Shown: positions 51,388 to 62,343 of the stretch, in pieces
Layout: every line of letters begins with the position of its first letter
How positions within the stretch are numbered: position 1 is the stretch's first letter
NCBI RefSeq assembly: GCF_002217655.1
Contig: NZ_NEWK01000002.1
Span: 1,303,164-1,367,163, forward strand
Direction: 5' to 3'
DNA: 64,000 bases
Source: Geobacillus thermocatenulatus
GTDB lineage: Bacteria; Bacillota; Bacilli; Bacillales; Anoxybacillaceae
Translations under genes and position numbers: made by a program
Notes under the pieces: generated by a model
Told to the model about the DNA's origin: nothing
Seen by the model: only the letters and a program-made list of their open reading frames with translations
Database searches by the model: none

Positions 51388-52392
51388 TTAATTGTACTTA
51401 ATGCGCGGATCAATGATCGCATACAGCAAATCCACGATTAAATTAATGAAAATAAAAATAGTGGCAATGATCAAAATGCCTGATTGGATCACCGGATAAT
51501 CCCGATACCCGATTGCATCATAAATATAGCGTCCGATGCCGGGCCAGCTGAAAATCGTTTCCGTCAAAATCGCTCCTCCGAGCAGCAGCCCTGTTTGCAG
51601 CCCAATGACCGTCAACACGGGAATAATGGCGTTTTTTAATGAATGCTTGTACACGACCCAAAACATGCTTAACCCTTTCGCGCGAGCGGTGCGAATGTAG
51701 TCCGATTTCATCACTTCCAACATGCTTGAGCGCGTCATGCGGGCGATAATCGCCATTGGGATCGTCGCCAGCGCCATGCTCGGCAAGACAAGATGCTGCA
51801 CCACTTGCCAAAACTGATCGGTGTTCCCCGACAGAAGGGTATCGACGAGATAAAGATGGGTGATCGGTTCAATCGGGTTGCGCACGTCTTCCCGTCCTGA
51901 TGTCGGAAGCCAATCGAGCTGGATGGAAAACAGCCATTGCTCCATTAAGCCAAGCCAAAAGATCGGCATCGACACTCCAATGAGAGCCAACACCATCGCA
52001 ATATAATCAAACCATGAATTTTGAAACCAAGCGCTAATAATGCCGGCGTTCACGCCAATGATCACCGCAATCAGCATCGCCGCCAGCGACAGTTCAATCG
52101 TGGCCGCTAAATACGGCCAAATTTCTTCGGCGATGGGGGCACCGGTGCGGATCGACTCGCCTAAGTCACCGTGCAGCAAACCGCCGATGTATTTGACATA
52201 CTGCACATACCACGGCTGATCCAACCCCAGCTTATGGGTCAAAGCCGCTACAGCCTCTTTCGTCGCTTTTTGCCCTAAAATGACTTGCGCCGGGTTGCCT
52301 GGAATGGCTCGGATCATAAAAAAGACGACAAGCGACATGCCAAACAACACCGGGATCACCATCAGCACCCTTCTCACAACATACGACAGCAC
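51388..52392 (-). CDS. Peptide ABC transporter permease, DppB/OppB type
   Basis: 334 residues from GTG 52392 behind GGAGGGAGAG. Typical DppB start YVVRRVLMVIPVLFGMSLVV, FFMIRAIPGNPA, and the EAA loop DYIRTARAKGLSMFWVVYKH near residue 225. Lies 16 bases before the DppC gene and about 70 bases after the binding-protein gene, with a hairpin between. Confidence 0.9.
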   Translation of the reverse strand: MLSYVVRRVLMVIPVLFGMSLVVFFMIRAIPGNPAQVILGQKATKEAVAALTHKLGLDQPWYVQYVKYIGGLLHGDLGESIRTGAPIAEEIWPYLAATIELSLAAMLIAVIIGVNAGIISAWFQNSWFDYIAMVLALIGVSMPIFWLGLMEQWLFSIQLDWLPTSGREDVRNPIEPITHLYLVDTLLSGNTDQFWQVVQHLVLPSMALATIPMAIIARMTRSSMLEVMKSDYIRTARAKGLSMFWVVYKHSLKNAIIPVLTVIGLQTGLLLGGAILTETIFSWPGIGRYIYDAIGYRDYPVIQSGILIIATIFIFINLIVDLLYAIIDPRIKYN

Positions 52393-52426
52393 CTGACTCT
52401 CCCTCCCTTAACATGCGGCAAACAAA

Positions 52427-52454
52427 GAGGGGAAGATGCGCTCCTTCCCCTCTC
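52427..52454 (-). terminator. Hairpin inside the peptide transporter operon
   Basis: AGAGGGGAAG pairs with CTTCCCCTCT and is followed by TTGTTTG on the minus strand. It lies between the binding-protein gene and dppB, so it likely lowers permease transcription relative to the binding protein. Confidence 0.7.
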
Positions 52455-52462
52455 TCAGTCGA

Positions 52463-54067
52463 TTATCGAAACTCGACTTTCGTAAACTTATCCGAACCGG
52501 TCGGGTGTGGGTGAAAGCCTTGGATATTCGCCTTGCCAGCCAACAGTGGAGTGGAATGGACGAGCGGAATCCATGGCGCTTCTTCTTTAATGATCTCTTG
52601 CGCTTTTTTATACAGCTCGTTCCGTTTGTTTTCATCGCTCACCGTTTGCGCTTCGACCAAAATGTCATGCAGCTCATCATTCGAGAAATAGGTGTAGTTG
52701 TTGCTGCCAATGCTGTCTTTGTCAAGGAGCGCATACAAGAAGTTATCCGCGTCGCCGTTGTCGCCCGTCCAGCCGAGCAGGAAGGCGTCCGCTTCCCCTT
52801 TAGCGAGCTTGTCTAAATAGGTCGCCCATTCATACGTTACGATTTTCGCTTTCACGCCGATTTTGGCAAAATTCGCTTGAATGGCCTCAGCGATTTTTTG
52901 ACCGTCCGGCATATACGGACGCGGCACCGGCATCGCCCACAGTTCGATTTCAAAGCCATTCGGATAACCCGCTTTCGCCAGCAGCTCTTTCGCTTTATTC
53001 AAATCAAACGGATAGTCTTGAATCGCATCGTTGTATCCCGGGATGCTCGGCGGCATCGGGTTTTTCGCCGGTTCCGCCTGGCCGGCGTAAAACGCATCGA
53101 TGATCGCTTTCTTGTCAACCGCGTAGTTCAACGCTTGGCGAACCAACTTGTTTTTCAGCGGCCCTCTCGTCGCCGTCAGTCCGACATAGGCGACGTTCAT
53201 CGACGGTCGCTTGAAAATTTGAAACTCTTTGTTTCCTTCCACTTGTTTTAAGTCCGTCGGATTCAAGTCTTCCATGATGTCGATTTCGCCTTTTAAGAGC
53301 GCATTGAGACGCGCCGAGTTGTCCGGAATGGACACGAAGATGAGCTGGTTCAGCTTTGGATAGCCTTTTTCCCAATAGTCTTTATTTTTTTCAAGCACGA
53401 TCCGTTCGTTCCGCTTCCATTCTTTAAAGACGAACGGGCCGGTCCCGACTGGGTGTTCGCCAAACTTGTCGCCGTATTTTTTCACGGCTTCTGGGCTGGC
53501 GATGGCAAACGGCGTCATGGCGAGATTTTTCAAAAATGGAGCTTGCGGCCGTTTCAGCACAAATTGCACCGTGTACTTGTCAAGCGCCTTTACTTCTTTA
53601 ATCACATGGCTGTCATCCTGCTTGTAACCGCCAAACATCGATCCGTAATACGGAAACTTGTCGGCATTGCCGTTCGCCCAACGCTCGAAGTTAAAGACCA
53701 CTGCATCGGCGTTAAACTCTGTCCCGTCATGAAACTTGACACCTTGGCGCAGTTTGAACGTATACGTCAATCCATCGTTTGAAATCGTCCATTCCGTCGC
53801 TAGGGCCGGTTTGATGGACGTATCGTTGTCATTGTAGTCCAGCAGTGTGTCAAAAATGTTTTTCGTCACCTTCAGCGATTCACCATCGGTCACAGTCGCC
53901 GGGTCGAGCGACACGGAGTCGCCGCCGCGCCCGTACACGAGCGTGTCTTGGGTCGACGACTTGTCGCCTCCGCCCCCTGCGGTTTGTTTCGACTTGCCGC
54001 AGCCGGCAAGAACAAGCATCACAGCCAGCATCAGAGCAAGCCATGTGAACCATGTTTTTCTCTTCAT
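52463..54067 (-). CDS. Peptide ABC transporter substrate-binding lipoprotein (SBP family 5)
   Basis: 534 residues. Lipoprotein signal ending [11 protein letters not shown] (Cys about residue 23), short Gly/Ser linker, then the family 5 fold: [40 protein letters not shown] near residue 115, and [16 protein letters not shown] near 210. Similar to DppE-type dipeptide binders. Its ATG overlaps the preceding ATPase stop (ATGA). Confidence 0.92.
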   Translation of the reverse strand: MKRKTWFTWLALMLAVMLVLAGCGKSKQTAGGGGDKSSTQDTLVYGRGGDSVSLDPATVTDGESLKVTKNIFDTLLDYNDNDTSIKPALATEWTISNDGLTYTFKLRQGVKFHDGTEFNADAVVFNFERWANGNADKFPYYGSMFGGYKQDDSHVIKEVKALDKYTVQFVLKRPQAPFLKNLAMTPFAIASPEAVKKYGDKFGEHPVGTGPFVFKEWKRNERIVLEKNKDYWEKGYPKLNQLIFVSIPDNSARLNALLKGEIDIMEDLNPTDLKQVEGNKEFQIFKRPSMNVAYVGLTATRGPLKNKLVRQALNYAVDKKAIIDAFYAGQAEPAKNPMPPSIPGYNDAIQDYPFDLNKAKELLAKAGYPNGFEIELWAMPVPRPYMPDGQKIAEAIQANFAKIGVKAKIVTYEWATYLDKLAKGEADAFLLGWTGDNGDADNFLYALLDKDSIGSNNYTYFSNDELHDILVEAQTVSDENKRNELYKKAQEIIKEEAPWIPLVHSTPLLAGKANIQGFHPHPTGSDKFTKVEFR

Positions 54068-55086
54068 TCCATTTCCCCCCTGTGTTCCATTTGTTTATCA
54101 TCACGCTGCTCGCCTGTTGGCTCGTATAAATGGCAAGCAACGTAATGCCCATCGGCCACTTCTCGCCACTCCGGACGCCGCTCGCGGCAAATGTCCATGC
54201 AGAATGCACAACGCGTATGGAAGGCGCATCCTTGCGGCGGATTCGCTGGGCTCGGCAAATCGCCGGAGAGCAACTGTCGTTCTGTTTTATGATCAGGATC
54301 TGGAATCGGCACAGCGGACAAAAGCGCCTGCGTATACGGATGCTTCGGCGATTCATACAACGATTCGCTGTCCGCCAATTCGACCATTCGCCCCAAATAC
54401 ATGACGCCGACCCGGTCGCTGATATGGCGAACGACCCCTAAATCATGGGAAATGAAAATATATGTAAGCCCAAACTGCTTTTGCAAATCTTCGAGCAAAT
54501 TGAGCACTTGCGCCTGAATCGAGACATCAAGCGCCGACACCGGTTCATCGGCGATGATCAGTTTCGGACGGGTCATCAGCGCCCTTGCAATGCCGATGCG
54601 CTGGCGCTGGCCGCCGCTGAACTGATGTGGATAGCGCTTGGCATGATACAAACCGAGTCCGACCACCTCAAGCATCTCCCGCACCCGCCGCTTCCGTTCC
54701 TCTTTTGATCCAATGCCGTGGACAATAAGCGGCTCTTCCAAAATTTTTTCGACTGTATGGCGCGGGTTCAGCGAAGCGAACGGGTCTTGGAAAATCATTT
54801 GCATATCGCGCCGCAACCGACGCAGCTCCACTTTGGATAAAGCGGTTACATTCTTCCCTTCAAATAGAATCAAACCGTCTGTCGGCTCAATGAGGCGCAG
54901 CAGCATTCGGCCCGTCGTCGACTTGCCGCAGCCCGACTCACCGACAATGCCAAGCGTCTCACCGCGGTACACGGTGAATGTCACATCATCGACCGCTTTG
55001 ACCGTCCCAATTTGTTTGCCAAAAACGCCCCCGGTAATGGGAAAGTATTTTTTAAGCCCTTTCGCTTCGAGCAGCGGCTCGCTCAT
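54064..55086 (-). CDS. Peptide ABC transporter ATPase, DppF/OppF type
   Basis: 340 residues from ATG 55086 behind GGGAGGGG, overlapping the upstream ATPase gene by 35 bases. Walker [18 protein letters not shown], signature [15 protein letters not shown], Walker [13 protein letters not shown]. The C-terminal oligopeptide extension holds Cys residues ([15 protein letters not shown]) that in OppD/DppD-type proteins bind an iron-sulfur cluster. Confidence 0.92.
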   Translation of the reverse strand: MSEPLLEAKGLKKYFPITGGVFGKQIGTVKAVDDVTFTVYRGETLGIVGESGCGKSTTGRMLLRLIEPTDGLILFEGKNVTALSKVELRRLRRDMQMIFQDPFASLNPRHTVEKILEEPLIVHGIGSKEERKRRVREMLEVVGLGLYHAKRYPHQFSGGQRQRIGIARALMTRPKLIIADEPVSALDVSIQAQVLNLLEDLQKQFGLTYIFISHDLGVVRHISDRVGVMYLGRMVELADSESLYESPKHPYTQALLSAVPIPDPDHKTERQLLSGDLPSPANPPQGCAFHTRCAFCMDICRERRPEWREVADGHYVACHLYEPTGEQRDDKQMEHRGEME

Positions 55087-56077
55087 CAACTAGCCCCTCC
55101 CTCTCTAACGCCAAAAAGCAACGGGCGCGATGGCCTTGTTCACTCGTTTCGTACAATAGCGGATCTTCGTGGCGGCAGCGGTCAACGACCCATTCACACC
55201 GATCAGCAAACCGGCAGCCGCGGCGGATCGCCCCAGGTTTTGGCACTTGACCCGGAATGGAATAAAGCCGCTCCTTTTTGCCGCGGATATCCGGGATCGA
55301 GCGGATCAGGCCGATGGTGTATGGATGCTTCGGATTGCGGAAAATGTCCCGAACGCTTCCTTCTTCCACGATTTGGCCAGCGTACATGACAATGACGCGA
55401 TCGCATAGTTCAGCGACAACTCCTAAATCATGGGTGATCATCATCACCGCTGTGCCGAACGTCTGGTTCAATTGTTTCATCAACGCCAAAATTTGCGCCT
55501 GAATGGTCACATCAAGCGCCGTCGTCGGCTCGTCCGCGATCAAAAGCGCCGGGCGGCACAACATCGCCATCGCAATCATCACCCTCTGGCGCATGCCGCC
55601 AGACAGCTGATGCGGATATTCGTCCAACAGTTGCGCAGCGCGCGGCAGCCCAACGAGTTTCAACATCTCCGCTGCCCGCGCTCGCGCTTCTTTTTTTCCT
55701 ATTTTCGTATGTATGCGAATCGCCTCAACCAACTGGTTGCCAATCGTAAACAGCGGATTCAAGGAAGTCATCGGCTCTTGAAAAATCATGGCAATCTCAT
55801 TGCCGCGGATTTGCTTCATCCGCCGCTCGGAGGCTTCGACTAGATTCTCCCCTTTAAACAAAATCTCGCCGCCAACCACCTTGCCGATTCCTTTTGGCAA
55901 CAACCCCATAATAGACAATGACGTCACACTTTTCCCACACCCGGACTCCCCGACAATGCCGAGCACTTCGCCTTCACGAATGAAAAAATCTACACCATCG
56001 ACCGCCGGGATCTCCCCATCATCCGTAAAGAAAGATGTCCGAAGTCCATGCACTTCCAATAAAACCTTCTCCCCCAT
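55052..56077 (-). CDS. Peptide ABC transporter ATPase, DppD/OppD type
   Basis: 341 residues from ATG 56077 behind AAGGGGAGC. Walker [18 protein letters not shown], signature [16 protein letters not shown], Walker [14 protein letters not shown]-terminal extension with Cys pattern [15 protein letters not shown]. First gene of the operon dppD-dppF-binding protein-dppB-dppC. Confidence 0.92.
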   Translation of the reverse strand: MGEKVLLEVHGLRTSFFTDDGEIPAVDGVDFFIREGEVLGIVGESGCGKSVTSLSIMGLLPKGIGKVVGGEILFKGENLVEASERRMKQIRGNEIAMIFQEPMTSLNPLFTIGNQLVEAIRIHTKIGKKEARARAAEMLKLVGLPRAAQLLDEYPHQLSGGMRQRVMIAMAMLCRPALLIADEPTTALDVTIQAQILALMKQLNQTFGTAVMMITHDLGVVAELCDRVIVMYAGQIVEEGSVRDIFRNPKHPYTIGLIRSIPDIRGKKERLYSIPGQVPKPGAIRRGCRFADRCEWVVDRCRHEDPLLYETSEQGHRARCFLALEREGLVDERAAARSERA

Positions 56078-56130
56078 CACGCTCCCCTTCTCTCATTCGA
56101 TTTTGATGAAACTTTTGCTCTCTGAATAAA

Positions 56131-56159
56131 ATTATGCCATGTATTGTTTTCTAACACAA
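56131..56159 (-). promoter_or_regulatory. Promoter of the peptide transporter operon
   Basis: TTGTGT (56154-56159), 17 bases, CATAAT (56131-56136) on the minus strand in an AT-rich stretch. Confidence 0.5.
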
Positions 56160-56677
56160 TATAATATTATAAAAAATTAAAATTATCGAAAAAGCGAAAA
56201 CAATAAAACAACGAGGGGATGAAACAATCCCTCGTTGACCTTATTTGTTGTAAAGATGCAAGCACCTTGAGCGGCCGTTTTCACGCCGAACCGATTGCCA
56301 AAATAGTGCACGGAGATTTTTTATCATAATTTCTAATGTTTCATTCCATTTTTGCCCCCAAATCAACTGATCACCCCTGCTTGACCGTCACCATTCCTCA
56401 TGCATGCGGGAAAAAGCAGAAAAACTGCCGACTTGCGAACAGGATTTTTCATGTCGCTATTTCTCACCTCTAATCGAGACCCCTGCTTTTAAGCATAAGC
56501 GTTAGCAAGGCAGCCCAACCGTGGGACGCACGAGAATGGCTTGGCTGACAACCTGCCGTAGGGCGGGTGCTCCCGACAATCCCCCGCCTCACCATCAGCT
56601 CTTCAGGCGTGCCGCTTTCGACAAAAATGCAGAAAAACCTTCCATCGATGCCGAACAGGCTTTTTTCATGCCGCTAT
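56160..56677. other. Intergenic region with degraded repeats
   Basis: About 520 bases without a supported gene. It holds a hairpin (AACGAGGG...CCCTCGTT, 56210-56236) and two diverged copies of a 45-50 base direct repeat (56416-56461 and 56629-56678), both reading GCAGAAAAAC, then CGAACAGG, then TTTTTCATG and CGCTATTT. The second copy runs up to the ygaC stop. Probably decayed mobile or intergenic repeat sequence. Confidence 0.5.
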
Positions 56678-57211
56678 TTACGTTTGGTGCGCCTGAAACA
56701 CTCCATACCATTTGTCGATGAACTCGGGCGCAAACGGCCCTTTCCGCTCCTTAATCCAGCCGATCAGTTTTTGAACGTTGTTTTTTAAAATGCGGTCGAT
56801 CACATCGGGATAGTGCATTTCGCGGCGATGCCGCTCATACTCATCTTCATCCAGCAGCATGTACGTCATATCGGGAAACACTTTCATATCCAAATCATAA
56901 TCGATGTACTTCAGCGCTTCTTCATCCCATACGAACGGCGAGCTTAAATTGCAATAGTAGTACACCCCGTCCTCACGAATCATGGCGATAATGTTAAACC
57001 AATGCTTAGCATGAAAAAAACAAATCGCCGGTTCGCGCGTCACCCACGTCCGGCCGTCCGCTTCCATGACGAGTGTTTTGTTATTGCCGCCGATCACATA
57101 CGATGGCGTCCCTTTTAATACGACCGTTTCCTTCCAAATCCGGTGAATCATCCCATTATGTTTGTAGCTATGGATTTGAATGATTTTCCCTTCCCGAGGG
57201 TAAGCTGGCAT
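56678..57211 (-). CDS. ygaC: DUF402 nucleoside tri-/diphosphatase (YgaC/Ntdp)
   Basis: 177 residues, matching B. subtilis YgaC in length and blocks: [59 protein letters not shown] and [20 protein letters not shown]. The Asp/Glu residues in the last two bind the divalent metal in the S. aureus Ntdp structure. It hydrolyses nucleoside tri- and diphosphates. Two ATG codons are adjacent; 57211 has better spacing from GGGA. Confidence 0.9.
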   Translation of the reverse strand: MPAYPREGKIIQIHSYKHNGMIHRIWKETVVLKGTPSYVIGGNNKTLVMEADGRTWVTREPAICFFHAKHWFNIIAMIREDGVYYYCNLSSPFVWDEEALKYIDYDLDMKVFPDMTYMLLDEDEYERHRREMHYPDVIDRILKNNVQKLIGWIKERKGPFAPEFIDKWYGVFQAHQT

Positions 57212-57345
57212 CATTCTTCCCTACTTTCCGATGGGAGCTTCTTCGTTATATTATACCCTGTTCCTTTTGCAAAAGGAAAGAAAAGCAGGCCGCCTTACTG
57301 AGGAAAAGGCAACTGGCGCGTTGGCTCAAAGACGCAGCCTGTCCG

Positions 57346-57549
57346 TCAGACACCGGATGCCATCTGCCCTAAAAATGCGCGGCGGATGGCTTCCACCTCC
57401 CGTTTCATTTGCCGCACTTCCTCGCGCAAGGCGGCGGTCGGCGCTTCACGTTCAAGTTCATCCAACTGGCGGGTGATCTCCTCGCAACGCTCCATCTCCT
57501 GTTGCAAAAACAGCGCCTCGTCGCCTACATTCGTCCATGCGTGCTCCAT
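57346..57549 (-). CDS. ygaB: YgaB-like coiled-coil protein
   Basis: 67 residues, almost entirely charged helix with heptads (LQQEMERCEEITRQLDELER). Good AAGGG ribosome binding site. Called YgaB because of its small size, coiled-coil nature and place between ygaC and sspE, as in B. subtilis; sequence support is modest. Confidence 0.65.
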   Translation of the reverse strand: MEHAWTNVGDEALFLQQEMERCEEITRQLDELEREAPTAALREEVRQMKREVEAIRRAFLGQMASGV

Positions 57550-57661
57550 CGCCCTTCCGTTCTCCCTTCCCCTTTGTCGTGTGATTTCCTTTCATCATTT
57601 CGCGTCCGCACCCATAAATCCCTTTCACTAATCTTGTAAAGAGATGACAGCTTTTGTCGAC

Positions 57662-57693
57662 AAAAAAAGCAGAGGCGTATTGCCCCTGCTTTT
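57662..57693 (-). terminator. Terminator of the SASP gene
   Basis: AAAGCAGGGGC-AATAC-GCCTCTGCTTTTTTT on the minus strand, about 90 bases after the stop. Confidence 0.7.
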
Positions 57694-57782
57694 GCCTTCC
57701 ATCTTCGGCCTATCGCCTGTGCTCTTGCAGCAACATACGCCGTCGTCACAACCGCCAGGCGTCAGCCATGGATGATCATTGG

Positions 57783-57974
57783 TTATTGATTGACATTTTG
57801 CGCTTTGCGGGCTTCCGCTTGCGCATTTTGTTGTTTTACGTGTTGCACATTCGTCTCAGCCGCAAATTCCGTCGCAAACTGGCCAGCTTGAGCGGCTTGA
57901 GCCGATTGGGCATTTTGTTGTCTTACTTCTTGAATGTTTGTGCCAGCTGCTGTTTTGTTCGGTTGTTTGGCCAT
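57783..57974 (-). CDS. sspE: Gamma-type small acid-soluble spore protein
   Basis: 63 residues from ATG 57974 behind GGAGGTGAG. Two related repeats rich in Gln, Asn and Ala: GTNIQEVRQQNAQSAQ and ETNVQHVKQQNAQAEA, each preceded by a GPR-protease-like F/T site (FATEFAAET). Gamma-type SASPs are amino acid stores in the spore core and are degraded at germination. Expected to be made in the forespore (sigma-G). Confidence 0.92.
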   Translation of the reverse strand: MAKQPNKTAAGTNIQEVRQQNAQSAQAAQAGQFATEFAAETNVQHVKQQNAQAEARKAQNVNQ

Positions 57975-58032
57975 TGTTCTCACCTCCACGTGCTTTACTA
58001 TGCCCCGGGGGTGATCGTTCTATCCGCTGACG

Positions 58033-58794
<762 letters not shown>

Positions 58795-58842
58795 TTATAC
58801 ATATAATATAGCCGAATTCCATAGATGAGGGAGGGGCTGCCT

Positions 58843-59067
58843 ATGTACGTCGGCCGCGATATGACGGAGCTGTCGATGATTCCGAAAACGGAATGGACCG
58901 ATGACGAACTCGCTTATTTTCATCATTCGTTCCAACAAATCGCTCCATATTTAAACGTTGAAGGGCAGACGATTCACCGCGAAATCATCGAGGAAATCGA
59001 AGCGCGCGGCGGCCTTGGGCGCCGTGAAGCAACGTATACACACGGCACAATGCCGGTGCCTGATTAA
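58843..59067 (+). CDS. YfhS-like small protein
   Basis: 74 residues from ATG 58843 behind GGGAGGGG. Soluble, acidic (TEWTDDELAYFHHSFQQIAP). Its length and position between fabL and mutY match B. subtilis yfhS. The stop overlaps the convergent mutY stop by four bases. Function unknown. Confidence 0.65.
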   Translation: MYVGRDMTELSMIPKTEWTDDELAYFHHSFQQIAPYLNVEGQTIHREIIEEIEARGGLGRREATYTHGTMPVPD

Positions 59068-60164
59068 TCGGGGCGGCGTACTCCACCCGCCCATTCTTTA
59101 TATTCGCGCCAAACACGTTGATGGGACACCGGAAAGGCGTACGCCTTCAACTCGTCTTCCGGCGCAAGCCGGTAAGGCTCCTCGACCGGTCCGCCATGAA
59201 CCAAGCGGCCGGGAAACACGGTCAACTGCCAGACTAAATGGGAAAACGCATGCTCAAACGAAACAATCGGTTCTGTAAGCTCCACTTGCAAACCGTATTG
59301 CCCCCCAACCATTTGCTCGAGCTTCTCTTTTCCATCTGCGCCGTCCGTTTCGCAGCTAGGGAACTCCCATAAGTTCGCAAGCAAACCGGTGCTGTCGCGC
59401 TTGCGAATGAGAATGCGGCCTTCATCATCGGCCAGCACCGCTACGGCGAGCGGCACTTGTTTGACCGCTGTTTTTTTCGTTTTCACCGGCAGCTCTTCCG
59501 CCACCCCTTCGGCGAACGCTTGGCAGTAGACTTGCACGGGACAAAGAAGGCACGACGGGCGGCGCGGTGTGCAAACAAGAGCGCCAAGCTCAATCAGCGC
59601 CTCGTTAAACGCTCCCGGGTTTTCGTACGCCATAATTTCGCGGACGATTTGTTCAAATCGTTTTTTCGTCGACGGTTTGGCAATATCGTCTGTCACGAGA
59701 AACAGACGCGACAAGACACGCATTACGTTGCCGTCAACAGCCGGCTCCGGGACCCCATAAGCGAGGCTCAACACCGCCCCGACCGTATACGGTCCGACTC
59801 CTTTCAGCCTAGAAAATTCATCTGGATCGTCCGGCACTTTGCCGCCATAGCGCGTTTTCACTTCTTTCACCGCCGCGTGCAAATGGCGCACGCGCGAGTA
59901 ATAGCCGAGCCCTTCCCACGCCTTCAGCACCTCGTCCTCATCAGCGTCAGCAAGCGCCTCCAGCGTCGGAAACCGATCGATAAACTGTTCAAAATACGGA
60001 ATGACCGTCTCGACGCGTGTCTGCTGCAGCATCACTTCCGACACCCATACTTTATATGGGTCGCGGTCTTTCCGCCACGGCAGGTCGCGGCGCTCGCGGG
60101 CAAACCAGTCAAGCAAATCGCGCTGAAACTCGCGCGCTGGAAATCGCTCTGTTTCTCTTGTCAT
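59064..60164 (-). CDS. mutY: Adenine DNA glycosylase MutY
   Basis: 366 residues. Removes adenine mispaired with 8-oxoguanine. Catalytic Glu in SEVMLQQTRVETV near residue 43, helix-hairpin-helix LKGVGPYTVGAVLSLAYG with catalytic Asp in VDGNVMRVLSR near 144, the [4Fe-4S] loop CTPRRPSCLLCPVQVYC near 198, and a C-terminal NUDIX-like domain that reads 8-oxoG. It looks nearly identical to the crystallised G. stearothermophilus enzyme, the main species clue. Confidence 0.96.
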   Translation of the reverse strand: MTRETERFPAREFQRDLLDWFARERRDLPWRKDRDPYKVWVSEVMLQQTRVETVIPYFEQFIDRFPTLEALADADEDEVLKAWEGLGYYSRVRHLHAAVKEVKTRYGGKVPDDPDEFSRLKGVGPYTVGAVLSLAYGVPEPAVDGNVMRVLSRLFLVTDDIAKPSTKKRFEQIVREIMAYENPGAFNEALIELGALVCTPRRPSCLLCPVQVYCQAFAEGVAEELPVKTKKTAVKQVPLAVAVLADDEGRILIRKRDSTGLLANLWEFPSCETDGADGKEKLEQMVGGQYGLQVELTEPIVSFEHAFSHLVWQLTVFPGRLVHGGPVEEPYRLAPEDELKAYAFPVSHQRVWREYKEWAGGVRRPD

Positions 60165-60210
60165 GCAACGTTTCCCCCATGATGCCTATTATCCATATCC
60201 ACCTTATTAT

Positions 60211-60251
60211 ATCAAAAAACCCCCGGCGTGGCTTGCCGCACGCCGAGGGGA
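60211..60251 (-). terminator. Terminator of the MFS gene
   Basis: CCCC.CGGCGTG and CACGCCGGGGG form a long stem followed by TTTTTTG on the minus strand. Confidence 0.85.
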
Positions 60252-60269
60252 AACGGAAGGAAATCGTTC

Positions 60270-61535
60270 TCAACTTTCCTTAGCCGCAGAAACATAGGCG
60301 ATCGATTCATGTCGAGCACGCAATCGGCGAATATCCATGCGCACGAGCAACGAAATGATGAAAGCGATGACAAACAATCCGCCAAAAAAGGCCAAACTTC
60401 CTTCATAAGAACCGGTCGTGTCTTTAATATACGCGGCAAACATCGGTCCGACAAGGCCCGCTGCAGCCCAAGCGGTCAAAATATAACCATGGATGGCGCC
60501 GAGCTGCTTTGTGCCGAACAAATCGCCGATATACGCCGGGATGCAGGCGAATCCGCCGCCGTAGCACGTATACACAATCGTCAGCATCACCACAAACAGC
60601 CATTTGATGGACACGTTCGGCAACAGGAAGAAAATCACAATTTGCAAAACGAAAAACGCCGTATACGTATTCGGCCGTCCAATATAATCAGAAGCCGATG
60701 CCCAACCGATGCGCCCTAACCCATTGAACACCCCAATGGCGCCAACTAATGCCGCCGCGGCCGTTTGGCTGATGCCGATGCTTTCCACCGCCAGCGGTTT
60801 CGCCACCGCTAAAACGGCGATCCCGCACGTTACATTGATAAAGAGCATCAACCATAAATACCAAAACCGTCTTGTTTTGACCGCCTCGTTGGCCGTCAAT
60901 TGCGCCAAATCAAGCGAAGGTTTGGCTTTTCCAGCCTTCACTTTCTCCTGAAATCCTTCCGGCAGCCATCCTTCCGGCGGTTTTTCTAAATAAAGAGAAG
61001 ATAATGTCATAATGACAAAATACGTAATCCCTAAAATGAAAAACGTATTTTGGACGCCGACGGAGGCAATCAAACTGTTCATCACCGGGCTCGCGATCGC
61101 AGCGGCAAACCCGAACCCCATAATCGCCAGCCCTGTAGCCAACCCGCGCCGGTCTGGAAACCATTTGACAAGCGTTGACACCGGCGCAATATACCCGACG
61201 CCGAGCCCAATTCCTCCCAACACCCCGTAAAACAAATACAGCAAGTATTTCGAACCAAGCGCTACGGCCAAACCAGACCCCGTCACCCCAAGGCCAAAAA
61301 AGATGGCGGCCAATAGCCCGGATTTCCGCGGTCCGTGTTTTTCAACAAAATGGCCAAGGAACGCAGCGGACAATCCTAAAAACAAGATCGCAATGCTGAA
61401 CGTGAGCGCCACTTCCTGGTCCGACCATCCAAACAATTGTTTTAACGGATTGGTAAAATTGCTCCACGCATAAACAGACCCAATCGAAATATGAATGCCG
61501 ACGGCCGATAACGCAATGAGCCAACGGTTTTTCAC
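60270..61535 (-). CDS. MFS transporter, OFA (oxalate/formate antiporter-like) family
   Basis: 421 residues from GTG 61535 behind AGGAGAGG. Twelve membrane helices in two halves separated by a central loop (residues 195-220). OFA-type features: IGSVYAWSNFTNPLKQLFGW near residue 20 and CYGGGFACIPAYIGDLFGTK near residue 330. Substrates of the family include oxalate, formate and other small carboxylates. Its place next to fdhD and fdhF suggests formate or a related acid (inference). Confidence 0.85.
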   Translation of the reverse strand: MKNRWLIALSAVGIHISIGSVYAWSNFTNPLKQLFGWSDQEVALTFSIAILFLGLSAAFLGHFVEKHGPRKSGLLAAIFFGLGVTGSGLAVALGSKYLLYLFYGVLGGIGLGVGYIAPVSTLVKWFPDRRGLATGLAIMGFGFAAAIASPVMNSLIASVGVQNTFFILGITYFVIMTLSSLYLEKPPEGWLPEGFQEKVKAGKAKPSLDLAQLTANEAVKTRRFWYLWLMLFINVTCGIAVLAVAKPLAVESIGISQTAAAALVGAIGVFNGLGRIGWASASDYIGRPNTYTAFFVLQIVIFFLLPNVSIKWLFVVMLTIVYTCYGGGFACIPAYIGDLFGTKQLGAIHGYILTAWAAAGLVGPMFAAYIKDTTGSYEGSLAFFGGLFVIAFIISLLVRMDIRRLRARHESIAYVSAAKES

Positions 61536-61551
61536 AGCCTCTCCTCCCCTT

Positions 61552-62343
61552 TTACCCGATTATGATCCGGCTCTCATGCGTATACACGTTAAACGCCTGC
61601 CCGCGCAAAAAGCCAACGACGGTTATGCCGAGTTCATCCGCCAAATCTAAGGCCAGCGTCGTCGGCGCCGATTTCGAGAGCAGGACGCTCACTCCCATTT
61701 TCGCCGCCTTTAACAGCACTTCCGACGAGACGCGGCCGCTGAATACAATGAGCTTGTCTTTCACTGCAACTTGATGACGCAGGCAATAGCCATACAGCTT
61801 ATCAAGCGCGTTGTGACGCCCGATGTCAGAACGAATTACGACCATCCCATCCGGTGTGGCGAGCGCGGCGTTGTGAAGACCGCCCGTCGCCGCAAAGTCC
61901 GTCGACCGCTCGTGCAGCGCTTCCATGAGGCGAATGCAGTCATCCGCCTTCACGACGATGCCGCCGACGATCGTTTTCGCCGTCTTCATGTCATTGTAAA
62001 AATAAAACTGCCGACTTTTTCCGCAACACGAGCCGATGAACCGCTTGGCATAAAACTGTTTGGCCGGCAGTCCGCCTGCGGCGAGTTCGACATAAGCAAA
62101 GCCCCGCTCACCATCAATGGTCATCCCTTTGATGTCGCTGCATGTCCGAATGGCTCCTTCCGAAGCCAAAAATCCGATGACCAATTCATTGAGATGCGCC
62201 GGCGTGCAAACGATCGTCGCAAACTCCTCGCCATTGACCGTTATGGTCAGCGGAAACTCGAGCGCGATCTCGTCCTCTTCCTCAACAAGGCGCCCGTTCC
62301 GATATTTCGCAATCGGCCGCCGTTTCGCCGCAAACCCGCTCAC
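61552..62343 (-). CDS. fdhD: FdhD, sulfur carrier for formate dehydrogenase
   Basis: 263 residues from GTG 62343, nine bases after GGGGG; longer upstream frames run into the leader terminator. It passes sulfur from a cysteine desulfurase to the molybdenum cofactor of formate dehydrogenase. The conserved Cys pair is in IGSCCGKSRQ near residue 112, with nucleotide-binding TGGLHNAAL and RSDIGRHNALDKLYG around 165-185. The partner fdhF starts at 63212 on the other strand. Confidence 0.92.
   Translation of the reverse strand: MSGFAAKRRPIAKYRNGRLVEEEDEIALEFPLTITVNGEEFATIVCTPAHLNELVIGFLASEGAIRTCSDIKGMTIDGERGFAYVELAAGGLPAKQFYAKRFIGSCCGKSRQFYFYNDMKTAKTIVGGIVVKADDCIRLMEALHERSTDFAATGGLHNAALATPDGMVVIRSDIGRHNALDKLYGYCLRHQVAVKDKLIVFSGRVSSEVLLKAAKMGVSVLLSKSAPTTLALDLADELGITVVGFLRGQAFNVYTHESRIIIG

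Noticed and set aside
56160-56230. CodY box upstream of the peptide transporter operon
   Set aside because: The AT-rich sequence has only poor matches to AATTTTCWGAAAATT.
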